Both the position numbers and the translations under genes were made by a program. Shown in pieces: positions 8,152-15,776 of a stretch of 45,512 nucleotides of DNA. Source of the stretch: an uncultured Alistipes sp. (GTDB lineage: Bacteria > Bacteroidota > Bacteroidia > Bacteroidales > Rikenellaceae); NCBI GenBank assembly GCA_910577475.1, contig CAJTLJ010000017.1:1-45512 (forward strand), given 5' to 3'. How positions within the stretch are numbered: position 1 is the first letter of the stretch; every line of letters starts with the position of its first letter. The notes beneath the pieces were generated by a model, which did not search any database, was not told the origin of the DNA, and worked only from the letters and a program-made list of their open reading frames with translations.

Positions 8152-8796
8152 ATGACGACGAAGGAGCGATATGCAGGCGTCATCGCCTGGTTCGAGGAGC
8201 ACATGCCCGTAGCCGAGAGCGAGCTCCGCTACGAGAATCCCTATCAGCTGCTGGTGGCCGTCATCCTCTCGGCCCAGTGCACCGACAAGCGGGTCAACAT
8301 GACGACCCCGGCCCTCTTCGAGGCCTATCCCACCCCTGAGGCGATGGCGAAGGCTGCGCCCGAGGAGATTTACGCCTACATCAAGAGCATCTCCTATCCC
8401 AACAACAAGGCGAAGAACCTGGCCGGCATGGCCCGGATGCTCTGCGAGGAGTTCGGAGGCGTGGTGCCCAGCGACCTGAAGGAGCTGCAGCGGCTGCCGG
8501 GCGTGGGGCGCAAGACCGCCAATGTGGTGGGAGCCGTGATCTGGCAGAAGGAGGTGATGCCGGTCGATACGCATGTTTTCCGCGTCTCGAACCGCATCGG
8601 CCTGACGAACCGCTCGAAAACCCCGCTCCAGACCGAGCTCACGCTCGAGAAGCACATCCCGTCCCATCTGCTGCCCGTCGCCCACCACTGGCTGATTCTG
8701 CACGGACGCTACGTCTGCACGGCCCGCGCTCCGAAGTGCGGCGAATGCGGGATCCGCACCTGGTGCAGGGAGGCGGCCGCGGCCGACAAACGGTAG
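8152..8796 (+). CDS. nth: Endonuclease III
   Basis: A 214-residue bifunctional DNA glycosylase/AP lyase that removes oxidised pyrimidines. The helix-hairpin-helix LPGVGRKTANVV contains the catalytic lysine, and the catalytic aspartate is in MPVDTHVFRVSNRIGL. The C-terminal [4Fe-4S] ligands have the expected C-X6-C-X2-C-X5-C spacing in CTARAPKCGECGIRTWC. Length and motifs are those of an intact Nth. It starts 4 nt after the helicase stop, pairing two repair genes in one transcript. Confidence 0.96.
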   Translation: MTTKERYAGVIAWFEEHMPVAESELRYENPYQLLVAVILSAQCTDKRVNMTTPALFEAYPTPEAMAKAAPEEIYAYIKSISYPNNKAKNLAGMARMLCEEFGGVVPSDLKELQRLPGVGRKTANVVGAVIWQKEVMPVDTHVFRVSNRIGLTNRSKTPLQTELTLEKHIPSHLLPVAHHWLILHGRYVCTARAPKCGECGIRTWCREAAAADKR

Positions 8797-8833
8797 TCTT
8801 CGCCCGATTTGTTGGGATTCCCCGAAATTTTAT

Positions 8834-8841
8834 TATCTTTG
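8834..8841 (+). promoter_or_regulatory. Promoter of the DHH phosphoesterase gene
   Basis: TATCTTTG (-7 element) with TTG at 8812-8814, 19 nt upstream. Spacing is good for a Bacteroidota housekeeping promoter. Transcription should begin near 8845-8848. Confidence 0.7.
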
Positions 8842-8851
8842 TGAAAATCTT

Positions 8852-8883
8852 CTCCCGTGCGGAACTTCTGTTCCGCACGGGAG
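8852..8883 (+). promoter_or_regulatory. Perfect 13-bp hairpin at the 5' end of the leader
   Basis: CTCCCGTGCGGAA (8852-8864) pairs exactly with TTCCGCACGGGAG (8871-8883) around a 6-nt loop. It lies just downstream of the predicted transcription start and 18 nt before the ATG. There is no U tract, so it is a leader structure rather than a terminator. It could protect the 5' end or influence translation. Confidence 0.7.
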
Positions 8884-8901
8884 AACAACCAACCGGAGCC
8901 T

Positions 8902-9927
8902 ATGAAATTGTCGAATGAGCAAATCGAAGCGTTGCAGAAACTGTTGGCTCGCGAGCAGCAGCGGATCGTGCTGCTGGCCCATACCAATCCCGACGGCGAC
9001 GCCATCGGATCGTCGCTGGCCTGGGCGAGCCTGCTGAGAAGCATGGGGCACTCTGTGACCTGCATCGTTCCCAACAAATACCCCTATTTTCTGGACTGGA
9101 TGCCGGGAATCGATCAGGTGGTGATCTTCCGCAACGAACCCGAGAAGGCGCAGGCGGCCGTAGCTGCCGCGGATATCCTCTTCTCGATGGATTTCAACGC
9201 CATCTCGCGACTGGAGTCGTTGAGCGACACCATCGCGGCCAATGTCACGGCCAAACGGGTCCTGATCGACCACCACCTCTCGCCGCAGGAGCCTTTCGAC
9301 GTGCAGTTCTCCTTCCCCGATTCGTCGTCGACCGCCTTCGTGGTCTACTCGCTGATCGAAAGGATGTACGGCACGGAGCGGATCTCCGCCGAGATGGCGG
9401 CCTGCCTCTACGTGGGCATGATGACCGACACCGGCAACTTCTCTTTCTCGTTCCTTACCCCCGCCCTCTACCGGGCCGTGGCGGTGCTGGCCGAGAAGGG
9501 AATCGATATTCCCGCCATCCATAACAACGTCTACAACGCCTACACGGCCGACCGGGCCCGCCTGTTCGGCTATGCCATCGACCGCAAGATGGAGATCTTC
9601 CACGACGGTACGGTCGCCCTCATGTCGTTGAAGGAGCACGAGATGCGCCGCTTCAATTTCCAGCAGGGCGACAGCGAGGGCTTTGTGAATTACGCCCTCT
9701 CGATCAAGAAGATCCGCATGTCGGTCATGTTTCTGGCCCACCGCAAGTTCATCCGCGTGTCGCTGCGTTCGCGCGGCGAGGTGGACGTGAACCGCTTCGC
9801 CCGCCGGTATTTCGAGGGCGGCGGCCATCACAATGCCGCCGGCGGCAAGTCCTACGTGTCGATGGAGGAGACCATCGAGCACTTCAAGCGGGCCGTGGAG
9901 GAGTATGCCCGCGAGGGGCATCTGTAA
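8902..9927 (+). CDS. DHH/DHHA1 phosphoesterase (NrnA-like nanoRNase / pAp phosphatase)
   Basis: A 341-residue protein of the DHH superfamily. NrnA-type enzymes degrade 2-5 nt RNAs and 3'-phosphoadenosine 5'-phosphate. The DHH domain shows LLAHTNPDGDAIGSSLA (about residues 25-41), SMDFNA, VLIDHHLSP (the DHH motif) and MMTDTGNFSF. The DHHA1 substrate domain ends with GGGHHNAAGG (about residues 309-318). All Mn2+ ligands appear intact. An orn-type gene is not in the window, so it may be the main oligoribonuclease. It has its own promoter and is followed by a strong terminator. Confidence 0.93.
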   Translation: MKLSNEQIEALQKLLAREQQRIVLLAHTNPDGDAIGSSLAWASLLRSMGHSVTCIVPNKYPYFLDWMPGIDQVVIFRNEPEKAQAAVAAADILFSMDFNAISRLESLSDTIAANVTAKRVLIDHHLSPQEPFDVQFSFPDSSSTAFVVYSLIERMYGTERISAEMAACLYVGMMTDTGNFSFSFLTPALYRAVAVLAEKGIDIPAIHNNVYNAYTADRARLFGYAIDRKMEIFHDGTVALMSLKEHEMRRFNFQQGDSEGFVNYALSIKKIRMSVMFLAHRKFIRVSLRSRGEVDVNRFARRYFEGGGHHNAAGGKSYVSMEETIEHFKRAVEEYAREGHL

Positions 9928-9940
9928 TTCCCGTTGCCTA

Positions 9941-9986
9941 CATAAAGAAAGGGGGCTGTCCGTTACGACAGCCCCCTTTCTTTATG
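9941..9986. terminator. Bidirectional terminator, 20-bp perfect stem
   Basis: The stem at 9941-9960 pairs perfectly with 9967-9986 around the loop CGTTAC. It has a GGGGGCTGTC core and A/T-rich flanks, giving a U-rich tail in both directions. It ends the plus-strand DHH gene and the minus-strand yidD gene, whose stop codon (9982-9984) lies inside the stem. Confidence 0.9.
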
Positions 9987-10236
9987 GAACCGGATCGTAT
10001 CCGCTCCCGCCCCAGGGGTGGCAGCGTGCCAGCCGCTTCAGGGCGAGCCAGCCCCCTTTGAAAGGGCCGTAGCGGCGCACGGCCTCTGCGGCGTATTGCG
10101 AGCAGGTCGGGGTGTAGCGGCACGAAGGCGGGGTAAAGGGGGAGATGGCGTGGCGATAGAACCAGATCAGCCCCAGCAGCGGCGCCGACAGCAACCGCCG
10201 GAGGATGCTTCGGACCTTTCCGGCCAGGCCGTTCAT
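9982..10236 (-). CDS. yidD: Membrane protein insertion efficiency factor YidD
   Basis: An 84-residue YidD-family protein, a small factor at the inner membrane that helps YidC-dependent insertion. The diagnostic run is PSCRYTPTCSQYAAEAVRRYG followed by FKGGWLALKRLARCHPWGGSGYDPVP, including the three conserved cysteines. An amphipathic or hydrophobic N-terminal helix contains LLGLIWFYRHAISPF. The ATG at 10236 overlaps the rnpA stop (ATGA), and only this start gives the family's normal length. A longer in-frame extension upstream lies within rnpA and is not real. Confidence 0.93.
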   Translation of the reverse strand: MNGLAGKVRSILRRLLSAPLLGLIWFYRHAISPFTPPSCRYTPTCSQYAAEAVRRYGPFKGGWLALKRLARCHPWGGSGYDPVP

Positions 10237-10610
10237 CGGGCGGAGATTTGTTCGGAAACCTTGCGGAGAATCTTCTCCACGGCGCTGTCGATGCGCCGGT
10301 AGTCGACCCGCTCCTTGGCCGAATAGATCAGCGCGAGGTCGAGCGAAACGCCTTGTTCGAAGTGCAGGGCCGCTTTCCGCAGCCGGTAGCACTCCTTCAT
10401 GCGGCGGCGGAGCAGGTTGCGTTTGTTGGCCCGCTTGTGGTAGCGTTTCGGGGTGGAGAAGAGTACCCGGACGGAGTTTCGGGTGTCGCTCTCCGCGAAA
10501 AAGAGGTAGCGCAGCGGGTAGACGAATCCGCCCTCGCCGCTCTCGAAGAGCCGCCGGATGGCTCCGAGCGTCCGCAGACGTTCGGAGCGGGAGAGCGTTC
10601 GGTCGGTCAT
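10233..10610 (-). CDS. rnpA: Ribonuclease P protein component
   Basis: A 125-residue basic protein that partners the RNase P RNA in cutting tRNA 5' leaders. The RNR signature is KRANKRNLLRRRMKECYR (about residues 60-77), preceded by RVLFSTPKRYHKRA. It lies between hemD (4-nt gap) and yidD (4-nt overlap). The expected rpmH is absent: the gene pair rnpA-yidD is kept, but it is coupled to haem synthesis, as in other Bacteroidota. Confidence 0.95.
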   Translation of the reverse strand: MTDRTLSRSERLRTLGAIRRLFESGEGGFVYPLRYLFFAESDTRNSVRVLFSTPKRYHKRANKRNLLRRRMKECYRLRKAALHFEQGVSLDLALIYSAKERVDYRRIDSAVEKILRKVSEQISAR

Positions 10611-10614
10611 GTCA

Positions 10615-11481
10615 CTATTTCTTTGCGGAGGGTGCGGCCGTTCGGCGGGAACGGCTCTTCTTGGCCAGCTTGTGCTGCTGGGTGCGGATGAACTCCTCCT
10701 TTTCGGTGTCGGTCTTCAGCTCTACGTCGGCGATCTCTTCGTTCTTCGCGCGGCGTTCGAGGTAGATCTCGACGGCACGGGCCATCGACGGAGCCTCGGG
10801 CGACGGGGCCGAAGCCTTGACGGTCATGCCCGCCTCGATGGCGGCCCGCAACGTGCCCTCGCCGAAGGTGGCGATGTGGGGCAGCTCCCCGGCCGATGCC
10901 TGCTGGATCAGCGCCTTGACGTCCGACGGCGAGTAGAGGGCCATCAGATCGAAGGCCTTCAGGTCCACCCCGTGCAGGTCGGTTGCGACCGTGCGGGCCA
11001 GAATCACCGGATCGACCTTCAGTTTCAGCTTGGCGAGCGTCTCTGGCAGTTCGGGCTTGTGGGGCTCACTCAAGGCCAGCAGGAACCTTTCCTCCTTGTG
11101 CTTGATAATGAGTTCGATGAAGTTGGTGAACGATCCGTCGGCGAAGGAGATTTTCCGTTTCCGATAGACGATGTACTTTTGCAGATAGAGCGCCACGGCC
11201 TCCGTCTGGCAGATGTATTTCATGGTTTCGGGCACGGTGATGCGCGCCTCCTCGCAGATATGGAAGAAGCTGTCGACCGTCGTGCGCGACGTGAAAATGA
11301 CTGCGGTATGATCCAGAATTTCGACTCGCTGGCCGCGGAACTCCTTCAGAGATACGCCCACGACCCGGATCAGCGGGTTGTATTCGATCTCAACCGCGTG
11401 TTTCTTCGACACTTCGAAGAAAGGGGATTTTTCGGGAATGGCGGGCCGGGGTTGAGACACCAAAATCTTACTTACTTTCAA
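10615..11481 (-). CDS. hemD: Uroporphyrinogen-III synthase, TTG start
   Basis: A 288-residue HemD-family protein that closes and inverts ring D of hydroxymethylbilane in tetrapyrrole synthesis. Similarity to Bacteroidota HemD is seen in KILVSQPRPA at the start, AVIFTSRTTVDSFF (about residues 60-73), the YLQKYIVYRKRKI segment and LMALYSPSDVKALIQQ near 190. The only start that keeps the conserved KILVSQPRP N-terminus is TTG at 11481; an in-frame stop lies 15 nt upstream and the next ATG is far inside. The last 45 residues form a charged, basic tail beyond the usual fold. It heads hemD-rnpA-yidD. Confidence 0.88.
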   Translation of the reverse strand: MKVSKILVSQPRPAIPEKSPFFEVSKKHAVEIEYNPLIRVVGVSLKEFRGQRVEILDHTAVIFTSRTTVDSFFHICEEARITVPETMKYICQTEAVALYLQKYIVYRKRKISFADGSFTNFIELIIKHKEERFLLALSEPHKPELPETLAKLKLKVDPVILARTVATDLHGVDLKAFDLMALYSPSDVKALIQQASAGELPHIATFGEGTLRAAIEAGMTVKASAPSPEAPSMARAVEIYLERRAKNEEIADVELKTDTEKEEFIRTQQHKLAKKSRSRRTAAPSAKK

Positions 11482-11504
11482 CTCTAACCGTATTTAGTTC
11501 TTCG

Positions 11505-12404
11505 TTAACATCTTGTCGCAAGCAGCCATACCAGGCTGATCGGAAAGCATTCTACAGCGCAAAGGTACAAAATCCAATGCAAAATAGAAACTTTTTTCGC
11601 CAGAAACAGCGTAAAGCTCTCTTTTAGGAACAGCATCGCGACCGTTCCGGACAGCAGGAGGGTGGTGTAGAGCCAGAACGACCCTTCGCCGGGCGGGCAG
11701 AGCGACAGCAGCAGGGCCGAGGGCATGGCCGCGACGGTAACCAGTCCGAAAAAGAGCACCTTGTAGTGGACGATGGCCCGTGTCAGGTCGGTGCTCAGGG
11801 TGATGCGGCCGATCAGATGCAGTGTTCCGCACTGGAAGGCGGAGATGCCGAAAACGGCGAGCAGCGCCGTCATCAGCAGGCCCATCGTGCCGTAGGCGGC
11901 ACCCGGGGTTTCTCCGGCGAACCGCACGGCGAGCACGGCGGTCATCAGTAAGCCGATGACGGCTGCCGTCTGCACCGAACCGTCGGTGCCGATCTTGCCG
12001 CCCCTTTCGCGTACGTATTCGTTGTGGTGTCGCGAAAAGAGGCCTACGATGTCGTGGAAGTGGGCGCAGATCATCAGCATGTAGGCGATAGCCAGCAGCA
12101 GGACGATCCCCTGGAACAGGGGGTGGTCGGTAAGCGCTTCGGTGTAGGGGACGCCGGCGACGGTGCCGGCAACCAGTTCCGAATCCGGGCCGAAGGCCTG
12201 CTCGGCCGTCAGTACGGGGTCGAAGGGCTCGGCGGCCGACAGCGAGTCGGCCGTCCGGTCGGTAAGGTCCGAAAGCTGCCCGATGGTCTGCATGACGGCC
12301 GGGCGGAACAGCGTGTCGGTTTCGGCCGCGGCGGCGAGGGTGTCCGCCGTCTCCGCGACTGGAGCGGCGGGTGAAGTCAGAGTGTCGACGATGGGCTCGG
12401 TCAT
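11505..12404 (-). CDS. DUF4271 integral membrane protein
   Basis: A 299-residue membrane protein of the DUF4271 family, known mainly from Bacteroidota and of unknown function. The first 95 residues are acidic and rich in Ala, Thr and Asp, probably disordered. They are followed by about seven hydrophobic segments from LFQGIVLLLAIAYMLMI to HWILYLCAVECFPISLVWLL. Family-typical features are the HY(K)VLFF-type segment after a TRAIV run and the C-terminal FPISL. The ATG at 12404 overlaps the kinase stop by 4 nt. It sits directly before hemD, as in related genomes. Confidence 0.8.
   Translation of the reverse strand: MTEPIVDTLTSPAAPVAETADTLAAAAETDTLFRPAVMQTIGQLSDLTDRTADSLSAAEPFDPVLTAEQAFGPDSELVAGTVAGVPYTEALTDHPLFQGIVLLLAIAYMLMICAHFHDIVGLFSRHHNEYVRERGGKIGTDGSVQTAAVIGLLMTAVLAVRFAGETPGAAYGTMGLLMTALLAVFGISAFQCGTLHLIGRITLSTDLTRAIVHYKVLFFGLVTVAAMPSALLLSLCPPGEGSFWLYTTLLLSGTVAMLFLKESFTLFLAKKVSILHWILYLCAVECFPISLVWLLATRC
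11560..11567 (-). promoter_or_regulatory. Internal promoter for hemD-rnpA-yidD
   Basis: On the minus strand TACCTTTG fits TAnnTTTG. It lies inside the 3' end of the DUF4271 gene, giving a leader of about 70 nt before the TTG start of hemD. No clear -33 TTG is seen at the best spacing. Confidence 0.5.
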
Positions 12405-13591
12405 GATTCGAATACGCGTTTGAGGGTGATGCGGATGGTCGTCCCCTTGCCGATCTCCGACTCCACGACGGCGATCCGCCCCTGGTGGTACTCCTCGACG
12501 ATGCGGCGCGAGAGCGAAAGCCCCAGCCCCCAGCCGCGTGTCTTGGTGGTGAATCCCGGTTCGAAGATCCGCTTCCAGTTGGCCTTCGGGATGCCCTTGC
12601 CGGTGTCGCGAACGTCCACCATCACGTGCCGGTCGTCCGACGAGAGGGTGACCGTGATGGCTCCGTGGCCCTGCAGGGCGTCGAGGGAGTTCTTCATCAG
12701 GTTCTCCACCACCCACTCGAAGAGGGCCCCGTTGATGTTGGCCCACAGCGGAGCGATTGCCAGTCCGTTGTAGTCGAGCGTCACGTTGCGGGGGATGCGC
12801 TTGCGAAAGTACATGACCGATTCGCCCACCGTTTCGTTGATATTGGCGAGGGTGAGCGGCGTCTCCGACCCGATCTTCGAGAAGCGGTCCACGATCTTCA
12901 TCAGATGGGTCAGGTCCTTGTTCATCTCCTCCACGGCCGTCGGGTCGACAGCCTGGCTGCGGAGGTATTCGATCCACCCCAGCAGCGACGAGGTGGGGGT
13001 GCCCAGCTGGTGGGCGGTCTCCTTCGCGAGTCCGATCCAGACGCGGTTCTGCTCGTCCCGCTTCGTGGAGCGGAAGGCGATGAAGCCCAGCAGGATGAAT
13101 ATCGTTATGACACAGATCTGAATGTAGGGGAACCAGACGAGCGATTTCAGCAGCGACGACCGGCCGTAGAAGATCAGGTGGTAATGGTCGCCCGACCAGC
13201 GGTCGTAGTCGATCCGGATGGGGCGGTTCTGATCGGCCATCTCTTCCAGCCGTTTGCGCAGCAGGTCGGGCCGGTCGGCCAGACGGGCGAGGGAGGGGTG
13301 CGTCCGCAGAGCGTTGAGGTTTTCGTCGGTGATCACGAACGGAATGTCGTTGCGGCTGTCGACGATGTAGTCGATCAGCGGGTCGCCGCCCGTCAGCAGG
13401 TCGCCCGTCAGGCCGTTGCGGTTGGCACGCTCCAGCGCGTGGGCCCACAGCTCCACGTCGTGCTGTTCGCGTACCTTGAGCCGGCGGGCCATGCGGTCGG
13501 TGAAGAGCAGGGAGAGCGATCCCAGCAGGATGCCCGCCACGATCACCACCACCCGGTTGCGGAACGAGAATATGTCGCGACGAATCTTCAT
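12401..13591 (-). CDS. Orphan sensor histidine kinase
   Basis: A 396-residue inner-membrane kinase. It has an N-terminal membrane helix (about residues 12-30), a periplasmic sensor region of about 120 residues, and a second helix IQICVITIFILLGFIAF. The cytoplasmic core has the phosphoacceptor histidine in AKETAHQLGTPTSSLLGWIEYL, an N box VVENLMKNSLDAL, G1 VDVRDTGKGIP, an F box IFEPGFTTKTRG and G2 GWGLGLSLSRRI. The HQLGTP variant is common in Bacteroidota. No response regulator lies nearby. It is coupled to the S41 protease (4-nt gap) and DUF4271 (4-nt overlap). Confidence 0.92.
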   Translation of the reverse strand: MKIRRDIFSFRNRVVVIVAGILLGSLSLLFTDRMARRLKVREQHDVELWAHALERANRNGLTGDLLTGGDPLIDYIVDSRNDIPFVITDENLNALRTHPSLARLADRPDLLRKRLEEMADQNRPIRIDYDRWSGDHYHLIFYGRSSLLKSLVWFPYIQICVITIFILLGFIAFRSTKRDEQNRVWIGLAKETAHQLGTPTSSLLGWIEYLRSQAVDPTAVEEMNKDLTHLMKIVDRFSKIGSETPLTLANINETVGESVMYFRKRIPRNVTLDYNGLAIAPLWANINGALFEWVVENLMKNSLDALQGHGAITVTLSSDDRHVMVDVRDTGKGIPKANWKRIFEPGFTTKTRGWGLGLSLSRRIVEEYHQGRIAVVESEIGKGTTIRITLKRVFES

Positions 13592-13595
13592 GGGT

Positions 13596-15260
13596 CTACG
13601 GCTCCTTTTCCGGATCGGCCGGCGTCTGCTCCTCGGCGCGCAGAACCGCCCGCCAGGCCGGCGGATCGAGCAGCAGGTCGGCGGCGGCCCGCACCTCGGG
13701 GTCGCTCCGCAGGTTGTGGGCGATCATGCCGGCCATGTAGGCGTGTCGCAACACGATGTCGGAGTTGATGGTCTCGACGATCTCGTCGCGGTAGGTTTCG
13801 AGGTTGGTCTCCTTGTCGTCCTTGAGCTCGGCCTCCATCTCGTCGATGCGCTCCTGCAGACGGGTGAAGTTGTCCGCCTTGGCGGCCTCCTTCATCGCCT
13901 TCAGCATGCGGCGCGAAGCCGACTCATAGGGCACCTCCTTCTCGGCCATGAAACGCAGGAAGTCGGCGTAGTCCGTATCGGTGATAGAGAAGCTGCCGAC
14001 GTCGATCGTGTCGGCGGCGTGGCGCTTCATGTATTCGTCCACGAAGTCCTCGATGATTCCCAGCGAGTAGAGCGTCACGGCGAACCGGCTGACGTAGCGA
14101 GGTTCGAGCTTGCGGTCGGGGGTGATGCCGCCGCCGTCGTAGACCTTGCGGCCGCCGGCCGTGCGGAACTCGCGCACCAGCGAGTCGGCCACCTCGGTTC
14201 CCCGCTCTTCGTCGTGGGCGGAGTAGTCGATGGCCTGGATGCACCGTCCCGAGGGGATGTAGTATTTTCCGGTAGTCAGTTTCAGGTAGGCGTTGTAGCC
14301 CAGCGGACGGGTGGCTTGCACGAGCCCCTTGCCGAAGCTCTTCTGTCCCAGCAGGACGGCCCGGTCCAGATCCTGCAGCGAGCCCGCCACGATCTCGGCG
14401 GCCGAGGCCGTGTTGCCGTTTATCAGCACGACCAGCGGCGTCTCGGGCAGCAGGGGCTCCTGCTGCGTGCGGTAGATCTGCTCTCCGGCGCGCCCCCGCG
14501 TGCGGATCACCTCGGTTCCCTTCTGCACGAAGAGACCTACGATCTTCACCGCCTCCTGCAGGATGCCGCCGCCGTTGTTGCGGTAGTCGAGAATCAGCCC
14601 CTTCAGCTCGCCCTCGCCGCGCAGCTTCTCGATGGCGCCGCGCATCTCGTCGTAGCACCCTTCGGTGAAGTCGCTGTGCTGGATGTAGCCGATGCCCGGC
14701 TCGATCCATCCGGCGTAGGGAACCCCCGGGATGGCGATCCGCTCGCGCTTCAGGGTCAGGGTCTCCTCCTTGTCGGTGAGCAGATGGCGGACGGTGACCT
14801 TTACGGTCGTGTTGGGGTCGCCCTTCAGGCGGTCGCTCACCTGCGCGTTCGTCCACCCCTTGGCCGACTGGCCGTCGATAGCCACGATCCGGTCGCCGAT
14901 GCGGATGCCCGCCCGGTCGGCCGGCGAGTTCTCGTAGGGCTGCGCGAAGATCACGTAGTCGCCCTTCTGGCGGATGAGCGAACCCACGCCGCCGTATTTG
15001 CCCGAGGAGAGCTGGTCGAATTTCTGCATCTCCTCCTCGGGCAGGTAGGAGGTGTAGGGATCCAGCCTGCGGACCATGCCGGCCGCGGCGTCCTCCATCA
15101 GCCGGTCGGGGTCCACCTCGTCGACATACCCGGTCGACAGCTCGCGCATCATGTTGATCAGAATCTCCATGTTGCGGCCCAGACCGAAATCGTTCTTCGC
15201 CGCGAACAAACCCGTTGCGACGACGGCCGCCAGCAACAGGACATATCCAGCCTTTTTCAT
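13596..15260 (-). CDS. C-terminal processing peptidase (S41/CtpA family)
   Basis: A 554-residue exported serine protease with signal sequence MKKAGYVLLLAAVVATGLFA. A PDZ domain (about residues 85-165) contains NSPADRAGIRIGDRIVAIDG. The catalytic core has LDYRNNGGG, the nucleophile Ser286 in NGNTASAAEIVAG and the general base Lys311 in GQKSFGKGLVQ. The C-terminal 200 residues hold a helical, coiled-coil-like extension ending in a proline-rich tail. These proteases trim or degrade envelope proteins in the periplasm. Placement between a small membrane protein and a sensor kinase suggests an envelope-stress role, by inference only. Confidence 0.93.
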   Translation of the reverse strand: MKKAGYVLLLAAVVATGLFAAKNDFGLGRNMEILINMMRELSTGYVDEVDPDRLMEDAAAGMVRRLDPYTSYLPEEEMQKFDQLSSGKYGGVGSLIRQKGDYVIFAQPYENSPADRAGIRIGDRIVAIDGQSAKGWTNAQVSDRLKGDPNTTVKVTVRHLLTDKEETLTLKRERIAIPGVPYAGWIEPGIGYIQHSDFTEGCYDEMRGAIEKLRGEGELKGLILDYRNNGGGILQEAVKIVGLFVQKGTEVIRTRGRAGEQIYRTQQEPLLPETPLVVLINGNTASAAEIVAGSLQDLDRAVLLGQKSFGKGLVQATRPLGYNAYLKLTTGKYYIPSGRCIQAIDYSAHDEERGTEVADSLVREFRTAGGRKVYDGGGITPDRKLEPRYVSRFAVTLYSLGIIEDFVDEYMKRHAADTIDVGSFSITDTDYADFLRFMAEKEVPYESASRRMLKAMKEAAKADNFTRLQERIDEMEAELKDDKETNLETYRDEIVETINSDIVLRHAYMAGMIAHNLRSDPEVRAAADLLLDPPAWRAVLRAEEQTPADPEKEP

Positions 15261-15276
15261 CTTCGTTCTCCGTTCG

Positions 15277-15762
15277 TTAATTCTCCTTCAAATGGGCCAG
15301 GTAGCCCTCCAGCCGCCAGGCCGCCCGCACCGTCGCGCGGCGGATGCCTTCGATCTCGATCCACTGGCCGTACTGGCTCACGCGCAGTTCGTCCTCGAAG
15401 AGCAGCGTGAGCCGCTTTAGCGGGTCGGCACCCCGGAACAAGAGCTCCTCTCCCGTGTCGCGCACGAGTTCGAAGCCGCAGGCCCGCATGGCGTTCAGCA
15501 CCTGGGTGCGATGCAGCTCCAGGTCGCCCTCCACGCGCCGCACCCCGAAGCCGAACCGGGGATAGGCTGCTGCCAGCGCCACGACCGCCGCCAGCATGGT
15601 CCACCCCCGCGGGGTGCCCAGCAGCTGCAGGCGTAGCGTCTCGACGAAACCGTCGGCCAAAGGTTGTGCCATAGTGCCGGTGAAGTACATCACGGCCATG
15701 ATCGCCGTATAGAGAACGATCAGCAGAAGGAGATATTTTACGGAGCGGATCAGGTATTTCAT
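15277..15762 (-). CDS. Small membrane protein of unknown function
   Basis: A 161-residue protein not confidently assigned to a named family. The N-terminal third has two hydrophobic segments, YLLLLIVLYTAIMAVMYF and MLAAVVALAAAYPRF. The remaining 90 residues look like a soluble alpha/beta domain that is basic and ends AAWRLEGYLAHLKEN. Similar short proteins recur in Bacteroidota next to S41 proteases or cmk, so it is probably a lineage-conserved envelope protein. It lies 14 nt after ispH and 16 nt before the protease gene. Confidence 0.7.
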   Translation of the reverse strand: MKYLIRSVKYLLLLIVLYTAIMAVMYFTGTMAQPLADGFVETLRLQLLGTPRGWTMLAAVVALAAAYPRFGFGVRRVEGDLELHRTQVLNAMRACGFELVRDTGEELLFRGADPLKRLTLLFEDELRVSQYGQWIEIEGIRRATVRAAWRLEGYLAHLKEN

Positions 15763-15776
15763 AAAGGTTGTCGTTT

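Noticed and set aside
4323..8204. A 1293-codon open frame antisense to maf, the helicase and neighbours
   Set aside because: GC-rich codon bias keeps the opposite frame open. The translation has no recognisable domain, while the plus strand holds clear genes.
8852..8883. Hairpin as a terminator of nth
   Set aside because: It lies downstream of a good promoter and no U run follows on the plus strand, so a leader element fits better.
10237..10392. N-terminal extension of yidD
   Set aside because: The extra frame overlaps rnpA and lacks YidD features; the ATG at 10236 gives the usual size.
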